A DNA stretch of 64,000 bases from Chlorogloeopsis fritschii (GCF_043099315.1 NZ_CP170746.1); one strand, 5' to 3'; shown: positions 33,279-42,216, numbered from the stretch's first letter. Numbers and translations are program-made. The notes: generated from the letters alone by a model not told the origin.

Positions 33279-34538
33279 ATGTTACTCACTTACCAGTACA
33301 AACTCAATCCCACACCAGAACAGGTTGTCACGATGGAAACCTGGGGTGAGTTACTGCGTCGTCACTATAACTATGCGTTAGGGCAAAGACTTGATTGGTT
33401 GAACCGCACAAGGTCACAAATTGACCGTTGCAGTTTGATTTATGAACCAATTGGTGAGATACCGCAAAAAGTTGATTACTACACACAAGCGTCTGACCTC
33501 AAACAAACTAAACAACTGTTTCCTGAATACGAAAATATCTACGCCGACTGTCAACAACAAAACCTCATGAGGTTAGACAAGTCTTGGAAACGGTGGTTAA
33601 TTCCTGACAAGAATGGGAAAAGGGGAGGACGTCCACGATTTAAAAAACGTGGCGAAATTTGCTCGTTCACGTTTCCGCGTGTCAACTGTGCCAAAGCTGG
33701 CGCACATCTAACAGGTAATACTCTCAAGCTTTCTAAGATTGGTGAAATTAATGTTATTCTGCATCGCCCAATTCCAGATGGGTTTGAAATTAAACAGGCA
33801 ACTATTCTGAAAAAAGCTGATGGTTGGTATGTCAGTTTTTCTTTGGAAGATAAAAGCGTACCCACTGCATTACCTATTGATGAAATTAAAACTGCTACTG
33901 GCATAGATGTCGGGCTAGAGAAATTTTTAACAACTGCTGATGGGCAGAGCATTGAAGTGCCACAGTATTACCGCAAGGCTCAGGCAACTTTAGCTCGTCA
34001 ACAACGTAAACTTGCAAGGTCTACCAAGGGGTCTAAGAACTACCACTCGTCAGTTAACAAGGTAGCAAGACTGCATTTGCACGTTGCAAGACAAAGGAAA
34101 GAGTTTCATTATCAAGTTGCTCATTGGTTGGTTAATTCCTATGACTTAATTGTTTTTGAAAACCTGAACATTAAGGGATTAGCTAGAACACGACTAGCTA
34201 AGTCGATACTTGATGTCGCTTGGGGCGCATTCCTCCAAATTATGCAAGCAGTAGCGGTAAGACGCGGCAAGCATACGCAAGGCGTTGACCCCAGAGGGAC
34301 AAGTATCAATTGTTCTGGTTGTGGCGCGAGGGTTGAAAAAACTCTTGCAGTTCGTGTTCATAGTTGTTCTTGTGGGTTGGTTATTGACCGTGACTGGAAC
34401 AGCGCACTCAACCTGTTAAAACTTGGGTCGGTTGGACTACCGATTCCTGGCTGTGGAGGCTTAGGGAATACCCAGCCTATGAAACAGCAAGTCTCGTTTG
34501 TGAATCCGAGATGCTCCCGCTACACTGCTTGCAGTTAG
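33279..34538 (+). CDS. tnpB: TnpB, RNA-guided RuvC endonuclease of element 1
   Basis: 419 residues from ATG 33279 (MLLTYQYKLNPTPEQVVTME). TnpB is guided by an RNA made from the element's right end and cuts DNA at excised donor sites. All RuvC parts are intact: Asp210 in ATGIDVGLEKFL, Glu294 in IVFENLNIKGLA, and Asp in VIDRDWNSALNLL (~370). The zinc finger between them is complete (INCSGCGARV ... HSCSCG). The N-terminal helix-rich wedge region looks undamaged, so the nuclease should be active. The C-terminal extension (LPIPGCGGLGNTQPMKQQ) overlaps the region expected to encode its guide RNA. Confidence 0.93.
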   Translation: MLLTYQYKLNPTPEQVVTMETWGELLRRHYNYALGQRLDWLNRTRSQIDRCSLIYEPIGEIPQKVDYYTQASDLKQTKQLFPEYENIYADCQQQNLMRLDKSWKRWLIPDKNGKRGGRPRFKKRGEICSFTFPRVNCAKAGAHLTGNTLKLSKIGEINVILHRPIPDGFEIKQATILKKADGWYVSFSLEDKSVPTALPIDEIKTATGIDVGLEKFLTTADGQSIEVPQYYRKAQATLARQQRKLARSTKGSKNYHSSVNKVARLHLHVARQRKEFHYQVAHWLVNSYDLIVFENLNIKGLARTRLAKSILDVAWGAFLQIMQAVAVRRGKHTQGVDPRGTSINCSGCGARVEKTLAVRVHSCSCGLVIDRDWNSALNLLKLGSVGLPIPGCGGLGNTQPMKQQVSFVNPRCSRYTACS

Positions 34539-34607
34539 CGGTGAGAGTTGTCACGCTACCTGATACATCACTCAACAGGAACGGATGATTAAAATCCTAC
34601 GTCAGGT
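34517..34607 (+). ncRNA. Candidate TnpB guide (omega) RNA / right-end structure
   Basis: The 3' end of tnpB and the following ~70 bases fold well: CCGCTA-C-ACTGC-TT-GCAGT-TAGCGG (34517-34541) is a hairpin with one bulge, and ACCTGA (34558-34563) pairs with TCAGGT (34602-34607). In this family the omega RNA covers exactly this place, ending at the element's right end with the guide just outside. The boundaries are my inference. Confidence 0.4.
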
Positions 34608-34795
34608 GCTACAACAGTTGTCTGACAGAGATTTTTGAGGTGAAAATGTGTAAGCTACGCGATCGCTGACTTGCAGATACAAAAAAAATTTCTACAATAG
34701 CTAAAAAAGAAAAATAGTAACTGTTGCACATCTTCCTAGAATAGCTAGGTGGTTACAGATACTTTTTGACTATCTTGTGTAAAGTTCTTGTATTT

Positions 34796-36256
34796 ATGAT
34801 TCTTTCATCCCGCTTTCATGCAATTTTTGGTCTTATGGGTACTGTTGCGCTGCCATTACTACAAATTGAAATGGCGATCGCTTCACGAGCAAGGCTAGAT
34901 ACAGCTACTGGGCAGCAAAAAGTTCACATTGATGGAACAAAGACTGATTCTGAGGTAAATATAGTCAGCCAAGGCGATACGTACACTCTTTTGACTAACA
35001 CTTCTCACTCACTCGCCTCAGCAGAACTAGCAAAGCTACCACAGCCAATCCCTGTTCAATCATTCAAACCTAGTACACAAACCGTTTCTAATTCGACGTT
35101 ATTGAAGCGATCGCCTAAAGAATTAATAGATGAAGTTTGGCAAATTATTTACCGTCAATACGTAGACAGTAGTTTTAATCGAGTAAATTGGCAAGCTGTT
35201 CGTCGTGAGTACTTAAACAAATCTTACAGCAGCAATCAGGAAGCTTATAAGTCTATCCGAGAGATGCTCAAAAAGTTAAATGATCCATACACCCGGTTTA
35301 TGGATCCCCAGGAGTTCAAGAATTTGCAAACGGAAACTTCTGGCGAATTGACGGGTATTGGTATTCAGATTGGTTTAGACGATAAAACCAAACAACTAAT
35401 TGTGATTGCCCCAATTGAGGATACGCCCGCTTTTAAAGTCGGGATTCTAGCAAAAGACATTATCACCAACATTAACGGTAAAAGCACAAAGGGAATGGAT
35501 ACCGATCAGGCTGTATCCTTAATTCGAGGTGAACCAGGAACCAAAGTTAACCTGACAATCTTGCGGAACGGACAAAAAAAACAATTTACAATTACACGGG
35601 CGCGGATTGAAATTCATCCTGTCGAATTTTCTCAAAAGCAATCTTCGGCAGGGAAAATTGGCTATATTCGTCTCAAGCAGTTCAGCGCTAATGCCGCTAA
35701 AGAAGTGCGAGACGCAATTAAAAACTTGGAAAGCAAACAAGTAACTGGCTATATTCTGGATCTGCGAAATAATCCTGGTGGATTATTCTCTTCGAGTGTG
35801 GAAATTACTAGAATGTGGCTCAATCAAGGTGCGATTGTCTCCATGATTGACAGGCAGGGTGAAGTAGAACGAGAAGTAGCAAATGGACGTGCTTTGACAA
35901 ATAAACCCTTAGTAATATTGGTAGATCAAGGCAGTGCAAGCGCTAGTGAAATCGTCTCTGGTGCTTTACAAGACAATAAGCGTGCTGTTTTAGTTGGTAG
36001 TAAGACATTTGGTAAGGGTTTAGTACAATCAGTGCGTTCCTTAGACGATGGTTCGGGAATAACAGTGACAATCGCCAAATATCATACTCCCAGTGGTAGA
36101 GATATTAACAAGCAGGGTATTAATCCAGACATAGCCGTGAATTTAAACGATAAACAACTACAAAATTTATGGCTTCAGGAACGAGATAAAATCGCTACTC
36201 TAGCAGATCCCCAATTTGCTAAAGCGGTGCAAGTCTTAGGCTCATTAAAAAGATAA
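34796..36256 (+). CDS. Carboxyl-terminal processing peptidase (S41 family)
   Basis: 486 residues from ATG 34796; the longer frame begins with a TTG at 34766. An N-terminal hydrophobic segment (FHAIFGLMGTVALPLLQIEM) acts as signal or anchor. A PDZ domain lies around 200-270 (GIGIQIGLDDKTKQLIVIAP, ILAKDIITNINGKST). The S41 core has the Ser nucleophile in VDQGSASASEIVSGAL and the general-base Lys in VGSKTFGKGLVQS, so it should be active. It is a paralogue of CtpA/CtpB/CtpC; CtpA proper matures PsbA (D1). Which paralogue this is cannot be decided by eye. The region after the signal is Ser/Thr rich. Confidence 0.93.
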   Translation: MILSSRFHAIFGLMGTVALPLLQIEMAIASRARLDTATGQQKVHIDGTKTDSEVNIVSQGDTYTLLTNTSHSLASAELAKLPQPIPVQSFKPSTQTVSNSTLLKRSPKELIDEVWQIIYRQYVDSSFNRVNWQAVRREYLNKSYSSNQEAYKSIREMLKKLNDPYTRFMDPQEFKNLQTETSGELTGIGIQIGLDDKTKQLIVIAPIEDTPAFKVGILAKDIITNINGKSTKGMDTDQAVSLIRGEPGTKVNLTILRNGQKKQFTITRARIEIHPVEFSQKQSSAGKIGYIRLKQFSANAAKEVRDAIKNLESKQVTGYILDLRNNPGGLFSSSVEITRMWLNQGAIVSMIDRQGEVEREVANGRALTNKPLVILVDQGSASASEIVSGALQDNKRAVLVGSKTFGKGLVQSVRSLDDGSGITVTIAKYHTPSGRDINKQGINPDIAVNLNDKQLQNLWLQERDKIATLADPQFAKAVQVLGSLKR

Positions 36257-36279
36257 ATTACCTTTGCGGTGGACTAACT

Positions 36280-36795
36280 TTGGATAGAAGTGTACTAGCA
36301 CAGCAGTATCTAATATTTAATCTGGTGTTGCTTCTGTTTGCTATGTCTTTTGTGCCTCAATTAGATCTTCGCCGCAAAGAAATCCTCCGTGGTGTTCTTG
36401 CCGTTTCTATCATCATCGTCGGTATCACTCATTTTATTCGACCGGAGCAATACGCCCGTATTGTACCGCCACCCTTTCCGCCATTTGCGTCTGTATACAT
36501 CAGTGGAGTTTTCGAGATTTTAGGTGGCATTGGTTTAATGATTCCATTTGTGAGTGTGGCAGCAGCATGGGGATTGATTGCTTTGTTTATTGCCGTGTTC
36601 CCTGCCAACATTTACATGACTTTGCACAATATTAAAGTTGAGGGAATTCCCCACAATCAATTACTTTATTTGATAAGGCTACCCTTCCAGGCAGTATTAA
36701 TTGCTTGGGCATACTGGTACACTCGCAATCCAGAAACACAAGTAGGAGCGTCGGAAGTTGTCAAAGAAGTAAGAAAAGCCAAGGCAAGCGGGTAA
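36280..36795 (+). CDS. DoxX-like family membrane protein
   Basis: 171 residues if the TTG at 36280 is used, 150 from ATG 36343; a GGTGGA ahead of the TTG slightly favours it. Four membrane helices: YLIFNLVLLLFAMSFV, LRGVLAVSIIIVGITHF, ILGGIGLMIPFVSVAAAWGL and a last one near QAVLIAWAYWYT. The motif GITHFIRPEQYARIVPPPFP and the ANIYMTLH segment fit the DoxX family. Members are linked to redox or thiol metabolism in some bacteria; no specific role can be given. It follows the S41 protease by 23 bases. Confidence 0.82.
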   Translation: MDRSVLAQQYLIFNLVLLLFAMSFVPQLDLRRKEILRGVLAVSIIIVGITHFIRPEQYARIVPPPFPPFASVYISGVFEILGGIGLMIPFVSVAAAWGLIALFIAVFPANIYMTLHNIKVEGIPHNQLLYLIRLPFQAVLIAWAYWYTRNPETQVGASEVVKEVRKAKASG

Positions 36796-37253
36796 TGGCT
36801 TATGCCATCTCCAAGCGCCGCACCGTTTGAGATTTTCTACTACTACTTGTAAGGTGGGCACTACCCACAACGTAAAATAAGGGTTTGGAGAGAGTTAGGC
36901 ACTGCCCACCCTACAAAAAAATAATAGGAGAGAAAAGGCTCCTAGTAGCGTTTTCCTTGCAGAACTTGACTACTAATACAATAGACTTTTTGCAACAATC
37001 ACGATTTAGGTTAATTACAACCACAGATAGACACCGATAAACATAGATTTTATCTGTGTCTATCTGTGTCCATCTGTGGTCGATTTCTTTGAATATAGAA
37101 TGAGTGCAAGAGGTTTAATGCACTATTTTAGCTGTGCCACACCACTACTACTACTTGTAAGTTGGACACTGCCAACAACTTAAAAATAAAGGTTTGAGGA
37201 AAGTTAGACAGTGCCCACCCTACAAAAATTGCCGGCTAGAAGTCAATTAAGCT
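36796..37253. repeat. Intergenic region with two direct repeat copies and an internal inverted repeat
   Basis: Copy 1 (36837-36918) and copy 2 (37145-37228) both start CTACTACTACTTGTAAG and end GCCCACCCTACAAAAA, with point differences between. Between them, around 37018-37082, an inverted repeat pairs CCACAGATAGACAC with GTGTCCATCTGTGG. The whole 458-base gap is thus repeat-derived; it separates the converging DoxX and pgm genes. No ORF. Confidence 0.8.
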
Positions 37254-38888
37254 TCAAGTAATCACAGTTGGTTTTTCCATGCCTGTGAGTGCACGTACCT
37301 GGGCAACTTCATCTGCGATCGCTATTAAATCTGCAAGGCTTTGTTGCGGATCGAGATCGTGCTTGCTCGGATCAGGTTCATAACTTTCTAAATAAATTCG
37401 CAGCGTTGCGCCTTGGGTGCCAGTGCCAGAGAGGCGGTAGACAATGCGAGAACCATCAGTAAATCCAATCCTGATGCCCTGATTTTTGCTTACACTACCA
37501 TCTACTGGATCGGTATAGCTAAAGTCGTCGCTGTACTCTACCTCGCGATCACCAAATTTTTTCCCTTTAAGAGTAGGAATTTGTTCGCGCAGTTTAGCAA
37601 TCAATTGGTTCGCGCGATCGCTATCTATGGCTTCGTAGTCATGGCGAGAGTAGTAATTGCGACCAAATGAGTGCCAGTGTTCCCGCATCAGTTGCTCGAC
37701 GGGTTGTTGTTTGACTGCTAGGATGTTCAGCCAAAATAACACTGCCCACAATCCATCTTTTTCACGGATATGATTGGAACCAGTACCAAAGCTTTCTTCT
37801 CCACAAAGAGTAATTTTACCTGCATCTAACAAGTTACCAAAGAACTTCCACCCCGTCGGTGTTTCGTAGCAATCGATACCCAAACTAGCAGCAACTCGAT
37901 CAACTGCTTGACTGGTGGGCATAGAACGCGCTACTCCTGCTATGCCATCTTTGTAACCTGGAACTAAGGTGGCATTAGCTGCTAGAACTGCCAAACTATC
38001 GCTCGGTGTGACAAAAAATTTGCGTCCCAAAATCATATTGCGATCGCCATCGCCATCAGAAGCAGCACCAAAGTCGGGAGGATTTTCACCAAAAAGTATC
38101 TCTACTAAATCGTGAGCGTAAACCAAATTTGGATCGGGGTGTCCACCGCCAAAATCTTCTAAGGGAGTACCGTTTTTTACCGTACCTGCGGGTGCGCCTA
38201 GTCTCTGCTCAAATAAAGCATGGGCATAGGGGCCAGTAACTGCGTGCATTGAATCTATGCACATCCGAAACTTACCACTAGTCAGCATTTCACGGATTTT
38301 GTCAAAGTCGAATATTGACTCCATCAACTGTTCGTAGTCTTGCACGGAGTCAATGACTTCTACTACCATGTCTCCTAATTTGAATTCACCCAATGTATCC
38401 AAATCTACATCAGGAGCTTCCAGAATTTTATACTTGTCTATGACTTTGCTTCTCTCAAAAATTGCTGCTGTCACCTTTTCTGGTGCAGGGCCGCCATTAC
38501 TAGTATTATATTTGACGCCAAAATCTCCATCTGGGCCGCCGGGATTGTGGCTAGCAGACAAAATTATACCACCAAAAGCGTTGTACTTACGAATTACACA
38601 GGAAGTCGCTGGTGTAGACAAGATGCCTCCACGACCAACTTTTACCCGTCCAACACCATTAGCAGCAGCCATTTTCAGGATGGTTTGAATCGCTTGCCGA
38701 TTATAGTAGCGACCATCACCGCCCAAAATCATGGTTTGCCCCTGGTAATCTTCGATACTATCAAAAATCGATTGAATGAAATTTTCGAGATAGTGGGGTT
38801 GCTTAAACACAGAAACTAATTTTCGCACACCGGAAGTGCCTGGTTTCTGGTCTAAAAAAGGTGTAGTCGCAACTGTTTTAATGTTCAT
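37254..38888 (-). CDS. pgm: Phosphoglucomutase (alpha-D-glucose phosphate-specific)
   Basis: 544 residues. It interconverts glucose-1-P and glucose-6-P, feeding glycogen and sugar-nucleotide synthesis. The phosphoserine loop is ILSASHNPGGPDGDFGVKYN, the metal-binding loop GAASDGDGDRNMI, the sugar-binding loop CGEESFGTGSNHIREKDG, and the phosphate-binding site YRLSGTGTQGATLRIYLE. All four domains are complete. Its start MNIKTVATTPFLDQKPGTSG is typical. Confidence 0.97.
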   Translation of the reverse strand: MNIKTVATTPFLDQKPGTSGVRKLVSVFKQPHYLENFIQSIFDSIEDYQGQTMILGGDGRYYNRQAIQTILKMAAANGVGRVKVGRGGILSTPATSCVIRKYNAFGGIILSASHNPGGPDGDFGVKYNTSNGGPAPEKVTAAIFERSKVIDKYKILEAPDVDLDTLGEFKLGDMVVEVIDSVQDYEQLMESIFDFDKIREMLTSGKFRMCIDSMHAVTGPYAHALFEQRLGAPAGTVKNGTPLEDFGGGHPDPNLVYAHDLVEILFGENPPDFGAASDGDGDRNMILGRKFFVTPSDSLAVLAANATLVPGYKDGIAGVARSMPTSQAVDRVAASLGIDCYETPTGWKFFGNLLDAGKITLCGEESFGTGSNHIREKDGLWAVLFWLNILAVKQQPVEQLMREHWHSFGRNYYSRHDYEAIDSDRANQLIAKLREQIPTLKGKKFGDREVEYSDDFSYTDPVDGSVSKNQGIRIGFTDGSRIVYRLSGTGTQGATLRIYLESYEPDPSKHDLDPQQSLADLIAIADEVAQVRALTGMEKPTVIT

Positions 38889-39086
38889 TGGAATACATCA
38901 CTATCTGGGAAGTGCAAGCAGTAAGCCTTCAGCCGAAAGCTATCTTACATTTTGACAGGGAAAGTATCCTTTAAACATCGTTCTTGTTATGCTGTTGTTT
39001 TTCTCTCTACTGAGTGTTGCACGTAAAGCTGTAAGTAGCAATGAATGTATTGATGATCAATACCAGCTAAACTTAGCTCCTAGACT

Positions 39087-39719
39087 ATGCCCACCTCATC
39101 CCTATTACGAACAAAATTACAAACTTCAAAATTACTACAGGATTTCTTACAAAGACATTCAGGAGAGCGTATTTACCTGAGAGACTTGCTGAATGAGATG
39201 AGCAATCGGGCTTTTGCTCCTCTGATATTTATTTGTGCGTTACCAGAAGCATTGCCACTACCTGTTGCTGGAGTTTCTGCGATTATCGGCATACCTTTGA
39301 TGATAATATCAGGGCAGTTAATGTTGGGTTTTTCCAAGCCTTGGCTACCGAAATGGATAGCAAATCGCTCTTTGAAACGCAAAGATTTCGAGAAAATTAT
39401 CAAAAAAATTCTGCATTATCTGCAAAAGTGTGAAAGAGTGATTCGCCCACGCTGGCGATTTGTTACTTCTCCTTTAGCACAGCGCCTGTTGGGCTTATTG
39501 TTTCTTGTTCTTGCTTTTGTGATTGCTCTGCCAATACCTTTTGGTAATTTGCCACCTGCCGTTGCTATAGCCATTATTAGTCTAGGCATCATCGAGCAAG
39601 ATGGGGTGGTGATAGTTTTGGGTGTTTTGGCAGCCTGTGCAATTCTCGTCATTATGGCGAGTGCGATCGCGGCTTTGTTATCTGCGGCACTGGTACATTT
39701 GGGGATAGGTGATAGGTGA
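39087..39719 (+). CDS. Exopolysaccharide synthesis protein ExoD family
   Basis: 210 residues from ATG 39087. ExoD proteins are polytopic membrane proteins required for normal exopolysaccharide in rhizobia; the molecular activity is unknown. Hallmarks are LRDLLNEMSNRAFAPLIFIC, ALPEALPLPVAGVSAIIGIP, LMIISGQLMLGFSKPWLP and RVIRPRWRFVTSPLAQRLLG, followed by two hydrophobic segments (LLFLVLAFVIALPIPFGNLP and VVIVLGVLAACAILVIMASA). A frame at 38989 in another phase is a shadow of the upstream region. Confidence 0.9.
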   Translation: MPTSSLLRTKLQTSKLLQDFLQRHSGERIYLRDLLNEMSNRAFAPLIFICALPEALPLPVAGVSAIIGIPLMIISGQLMLGFSKPWLPKWIANRSLKRKDFEKIIKKILHYLQKCERVIRPRWRFVTSPLAQRLLGLLFLVLAFVIALPIPFGNLPPAVAIAIISLGIIEQDGVVIVLGVLAACAILVIMASAIAALLSAALVHLGIGDR

Positions 39720-39871
39720 CAGGGGACAGGAGACAGATGAGTTTAATTGTTCTGTTCCCTGTAACCTGTACCCTGTTCCCTTTTATTAGCGATCGCATAT
39801 TCAAGCAAAACAGGCAGACAAAGCCTAAATCCCGTCTACCCATAAAATTAATTACAAAATTTGTTTGCGAT

Positions 39872-40423
39872 TTATTGCTGCAACTTATATAAATGACTCT
39901 CCAATAACGATGCGATCGCCTCTGGATGTACTTTTTTGTATTCTTTGTGTCCAAGTTGCAATATGCAGTTGGGTGCGTTATTACAACGCTTTAAGCAGCC
40001 AGTAGTTTCGATAACGACTTGATCTTGAAGCCCACGTTCGCACAAAGTCTTCTCTAATTCTGAGAGTAAACCTTGACCACCCCGTTTGCGACAGCCAGAT
40101 TTTTGACACACCAAAATTTTGGCTTTCGGTGGCAGGGGCATTTTTTGGCTTGGGCAAATACCAAGTGGTTTTACCCCATAGACTTTGAATTTGATTTTGC
40201 CTGTGTGAGAGTTTAACTTACTCAAACCAAAAACGCTAATGATTTCACCAATTTCTAGATGTTGATTGAGAGAACAACGCAACTCCTTGGGAATTTTTAG
40301 TCTTACTTCTCCCGATGCGATCGCTACTCGCAAATATTTACACGCTCCTGATGAATCGCCCACAAAACCAAGGAATTGCCCCTCAAGGTTAAACTCCGAT
40401 AAGGTTAGGTACTTATTGCTCAT
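39872..40423 (-). CDS. (2Fe-2S) ferredoxin-domain protein
   Basis: 183 residues. The N-terminal ~95 residues form a beta-rich domain (NLEGQFLGFVGDSSGACKYL, GEVRLKIPKELRCSL). The C-terminal ~80 are a thioredoxin-like [2Fe-2S] ferredoxin: ILVCQKSGCRKRGGQGLLSE, VIETTGCLKRCNNAPNCILQ, which supplies the cluster cysteines (C in VCQ, C in SGC/TGC, C in KRC). Such cyanobacterial proteins are related to NuoE/HoxE-type and Azotobacter Shethna ferredoxins. It lies 204 bases from the nif genes on the same strand, so it could support nitrogenase, but that is only from context. Confidence 0.85.
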   Translation of the reverse strand: MSNKYLTLSEFNLEGQFLGFVGDSSGACKYLRVAIASGEVRLKIPKELRCSLNQHLEIGEIISVFGLSKLNSHTGKIKFKVYGVKPLGICPSQKMPLPPKAKILVCQKSGCRKRGGQGLLSELEKTLCERGLQDQVVIETTGCLKRCNNAPNCILQLGHKEYKKVHPEAIASLLESHLYKLQQ

Positions 40424-40483
40424 TTTCTACTTTGGATTTGAGGTTATTAATTGTTAGTAGTTAGTTGTTAGTTGTGATAACCA

Positions 40484-40610
40484 CTAACTACTGTACGGGC
40501 GGGTTTTGTTGACTATCTTTCGGTTAAAACCAGCAATTTATCTTCTAAACCCGCACGCCAGTTGCTACAACGCGGGAAACCCGCAAGGGCGCACTGGCTC
40601 CCCTACTAAC
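40484..40610. repeat. Dispersed repeat, copy B (inverted relative to copy A)
   Basis: Starts AACTACTGTACGGGCGGGTT and ends GGCTCCCCTACTAAC. Its reverse complement matches the ends and one internal block of 24843-25011. It occupies the gap between the ferredoxin-domain gene and nifT. Confidence 0.75.
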
Positions 40611-40627
40611 CACTAACTATTCCCTAT

Positions 40628-40831
40628 CTATGCAAGACGTTTTGCTTCAAAAGTTTGAGGTAATACTAGCGGATCTGGTAAGTTAGTAAATAATAGTTCC
40701 CAACCATTTGCTAAAGTAAAAATCTTGCCATCGGCTCCATCTGTTTCTTTAACAACTTCTTCTTCCAAATCTTTTTTGGCAACGTAAACCATTAAAGTAC
40801 CAGCGTTATTTTTGCGTAGCATTACCTTCAT
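40628..40831 (-). CDS. nifT: NifT/FixU family protein
   Basis: 67 residues: MKVMLRKNNAGTLMVYVAKK, DLEEEVVKETDGADGKIFTL, ANGWELLFTNLPDPLVLPQT. This is NifT, a small protein encoded in many nif clusters, dispensable in several hosts, with unclear function. Its start lies 26 bases inside the end of nifZ, so translation is coupled. Confidence 0.95.
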   Translation of the reverse strand: MKVMLRKNNAGTLMVYVAKKDLEEEVVKETDGADGKIFTLANGWELLFTNLPDPLVLPQTFEAKRLA

Positions 40832-41096
40832 TATCTTTAGCCTCTACAAGTTCTAGTTCTTTTGCACGACAACCGATGATGAACCCTGTATGTAAGAAAT
40901 GCACCGCATAAATATAAGACCTTTGTAAAAAGGTACCTATACTAGCGACATAACCAATATCTCCAATATTTGCTAATACTTTCCCAATTTCTTGTCCGGG
41001 AAAAGTCCCATCATTTTTAATTAACTTGCGAACTCGGACTTTATCACCTATTTCAAAAGCAGGTGCATCATCTAACTCAAATTCATCCGATGGCAT
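40806..41096 (-). CDS. nifZ: Nitrogen fixation protein NifZ
   Basis: 96 residues. FEIGDKVRVRKLIKNDGTFP, GQEIGKVLANIGDIGYVASI and YIYAVHFLHTGFIIGCRAKE are family hallmarks. NifZ helps form the second P-cluster of the MoFe protein. It overlaps nifV by 14 bases upstream and nifT by 26 bases downstream. The first ~12 residues are acidic and variable. Confidence 0.96.
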   Translation of the reverse strand: MPSDEFELDDAPAFEIGDKVRVRKLIKNDGTFPGQEIGKVLANIGDIGYVASIGTFLQRSYIYAVHFLHTGFIIGCRAKELELVEAKDNEGNATQK

Positions 41097-42216
41097 GAGA
41101 GTATCTCACTTCTTTAACTAAATTCAATACTTCTTGTGCGCTTAAGCTACGTTTTTTCTGAACTGATTGTTTCCGCACAGCATCCAAAACATACTGGCTT
41201 TCTTCTACACTGAGGGTAATGCCATGTTGTAGTAGTAAATTAGATAGTAAGTGTCTGCCAGAATGCTTGCCTACAACCAAGCGCCGCTCCCAACCCACCT
41301 CTTCAGGTGCAAATGGCTCATAGGTGGAGGGGTTTTGCATGACGCCGTGGGCATGAATACCAGATTCGTGAGCAAAGGTATTTTCGCCAACAATTGCTTT
41401 CCAGGGCGGCACACTGCAACCTGATGCCGCAGCTACCAGTCGAGACAGTTCTAACAAACGCTGGGTGTCGATCCCAGCATCGAAACCGTAAATGCGCTTG
41501 ATTGCCATGACAACTTCTTCTAAAGCCGCATTACCAGCTCTTTCACCCAATCCGTTTACCGTTGTATTTACCGACATGGCTCCGGCTTTGATACCAGCTA
41601 GAGCATTGGCAGTTGCCAAACCAAAATCATTGTGAGTGTGGATTTCCACCGGAATCATCAAAGCTGCGACTAGGCGATTCACTTTTGTATATGTGGTAAA
41701 CGGATCGAGAATGCCAACGGTATCGCAGAAACGAAACCGCGATGCACCCCATTCTTGGGCATAATGAGCTACATCAAACAAAAAGTTATCATCGGCTCTA
41801 GAGGAATCTTCGCCTCCTACTGCAACCCAAAGACCGCGATCCAAAGCAAAGCTGATACTATCTTTGAGTTGTTGTAATGTTACTCGCCATTGACCGTGAA
41901 ATTTAGCAGCTATTTGAATTCCAGACACAGGAATAGAAATATGCACTCGCTCCAAGCCACAAGCCAAGGAAGCTTGAATATCTGAGATTACGGCACGGTT
42001 CCAGCCTAGCAAATTTGCAGACAAACCTAAGTCAGAAATGGCTGCGATCGCTCGCATTTCTTCCTCACCCATTGCTGGAATACCGACTTCTAATTCGTGA
42101 ACGCCGATACTATCAAGAAATTTGGCGATCGCTACTTTTTCTTGTAAGTTAAAAGCAACACCTGCCGCTTGTTCGCCGTCACGCAAAGTCGTATCATTAA
42201 TTAAGACCTGATTCAT
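41083..42216 (-). CDS. nifV: Homocitrate synthase NifV
   Basis: 377 residues. It condenses acetyl-CoA with 2-oxoglutarate to homocitrate, the organic ligand of the FeMo cofactor. The TIM-barrel start NDTTLRDGEQAAGVAF carries the metal-binding Asp and the Arg; the metal His pair is in IHTHNDFGLATANALAGIK; the GE motif is in VNGLGERAGNAALEEVVMAI, and AHESGIHAHGVMQ follows. It heads the overlapping nifV-nifZ-nifT unit, the order known from Anabaena/Nostoc. Confidence 0.97.
   Translation of the reverse strand: MNQVLINDTTLRDGEQAAGVAFNLQEKVAIAKFLDSIGVHELEVGIPAMGEEEMRAIAAISDLGLSANLLGWNRAVISDIQASLACGLERVHISIPVSGIQIAAKFHGQWRVTLQQLKDSISFALDRGLWVAVGGEDSSRADDNFLFDVAHYAQEWGASRFRFCDTVGILDPFTTYTKVNRLVAALMIPVEIHTHNDFGLATANALAGIKAGAMSVNTTVNGLGERAGNAALEEVVMAIKRIYGFDAGIDTQRLLELSRLVAAASGCSVPPWKAIVGENTFAHESGIHAHGVMQNPSTYEPFAPEEVGWERRLVVGKHSGRHLLSNLLLQHGITLSVEESQYVLDAVRKQSVQKKRSLSAQEVLNLVKEVRYSHAIG

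Larger units (their letters stand above)
33066..34630. mobile_element. IS200/IS605-type element with tnpB only (IS1341-like), element 1
   Basis: Contents: left hairpin, RHH gene (minus), tnpB (plus) and a structured right side. No tnpA (Y1 transposase) is present, so it cannot move without help in trans. The right boundary is approximate: hairpins continue to about 34607 (ACCTGA 34558-34563 pairs with TCAGGT 34602-34607). Exact ends cannot be set without other copies. Confidence 0.65.

Noticed and set aside
36837..37228. CRISPR array from spaced repeats
   Set aside because: Only two copies of ~83 bp about 308 bases apart, not the 25-40 bp repeat with regular spacers; no cas genes are near.
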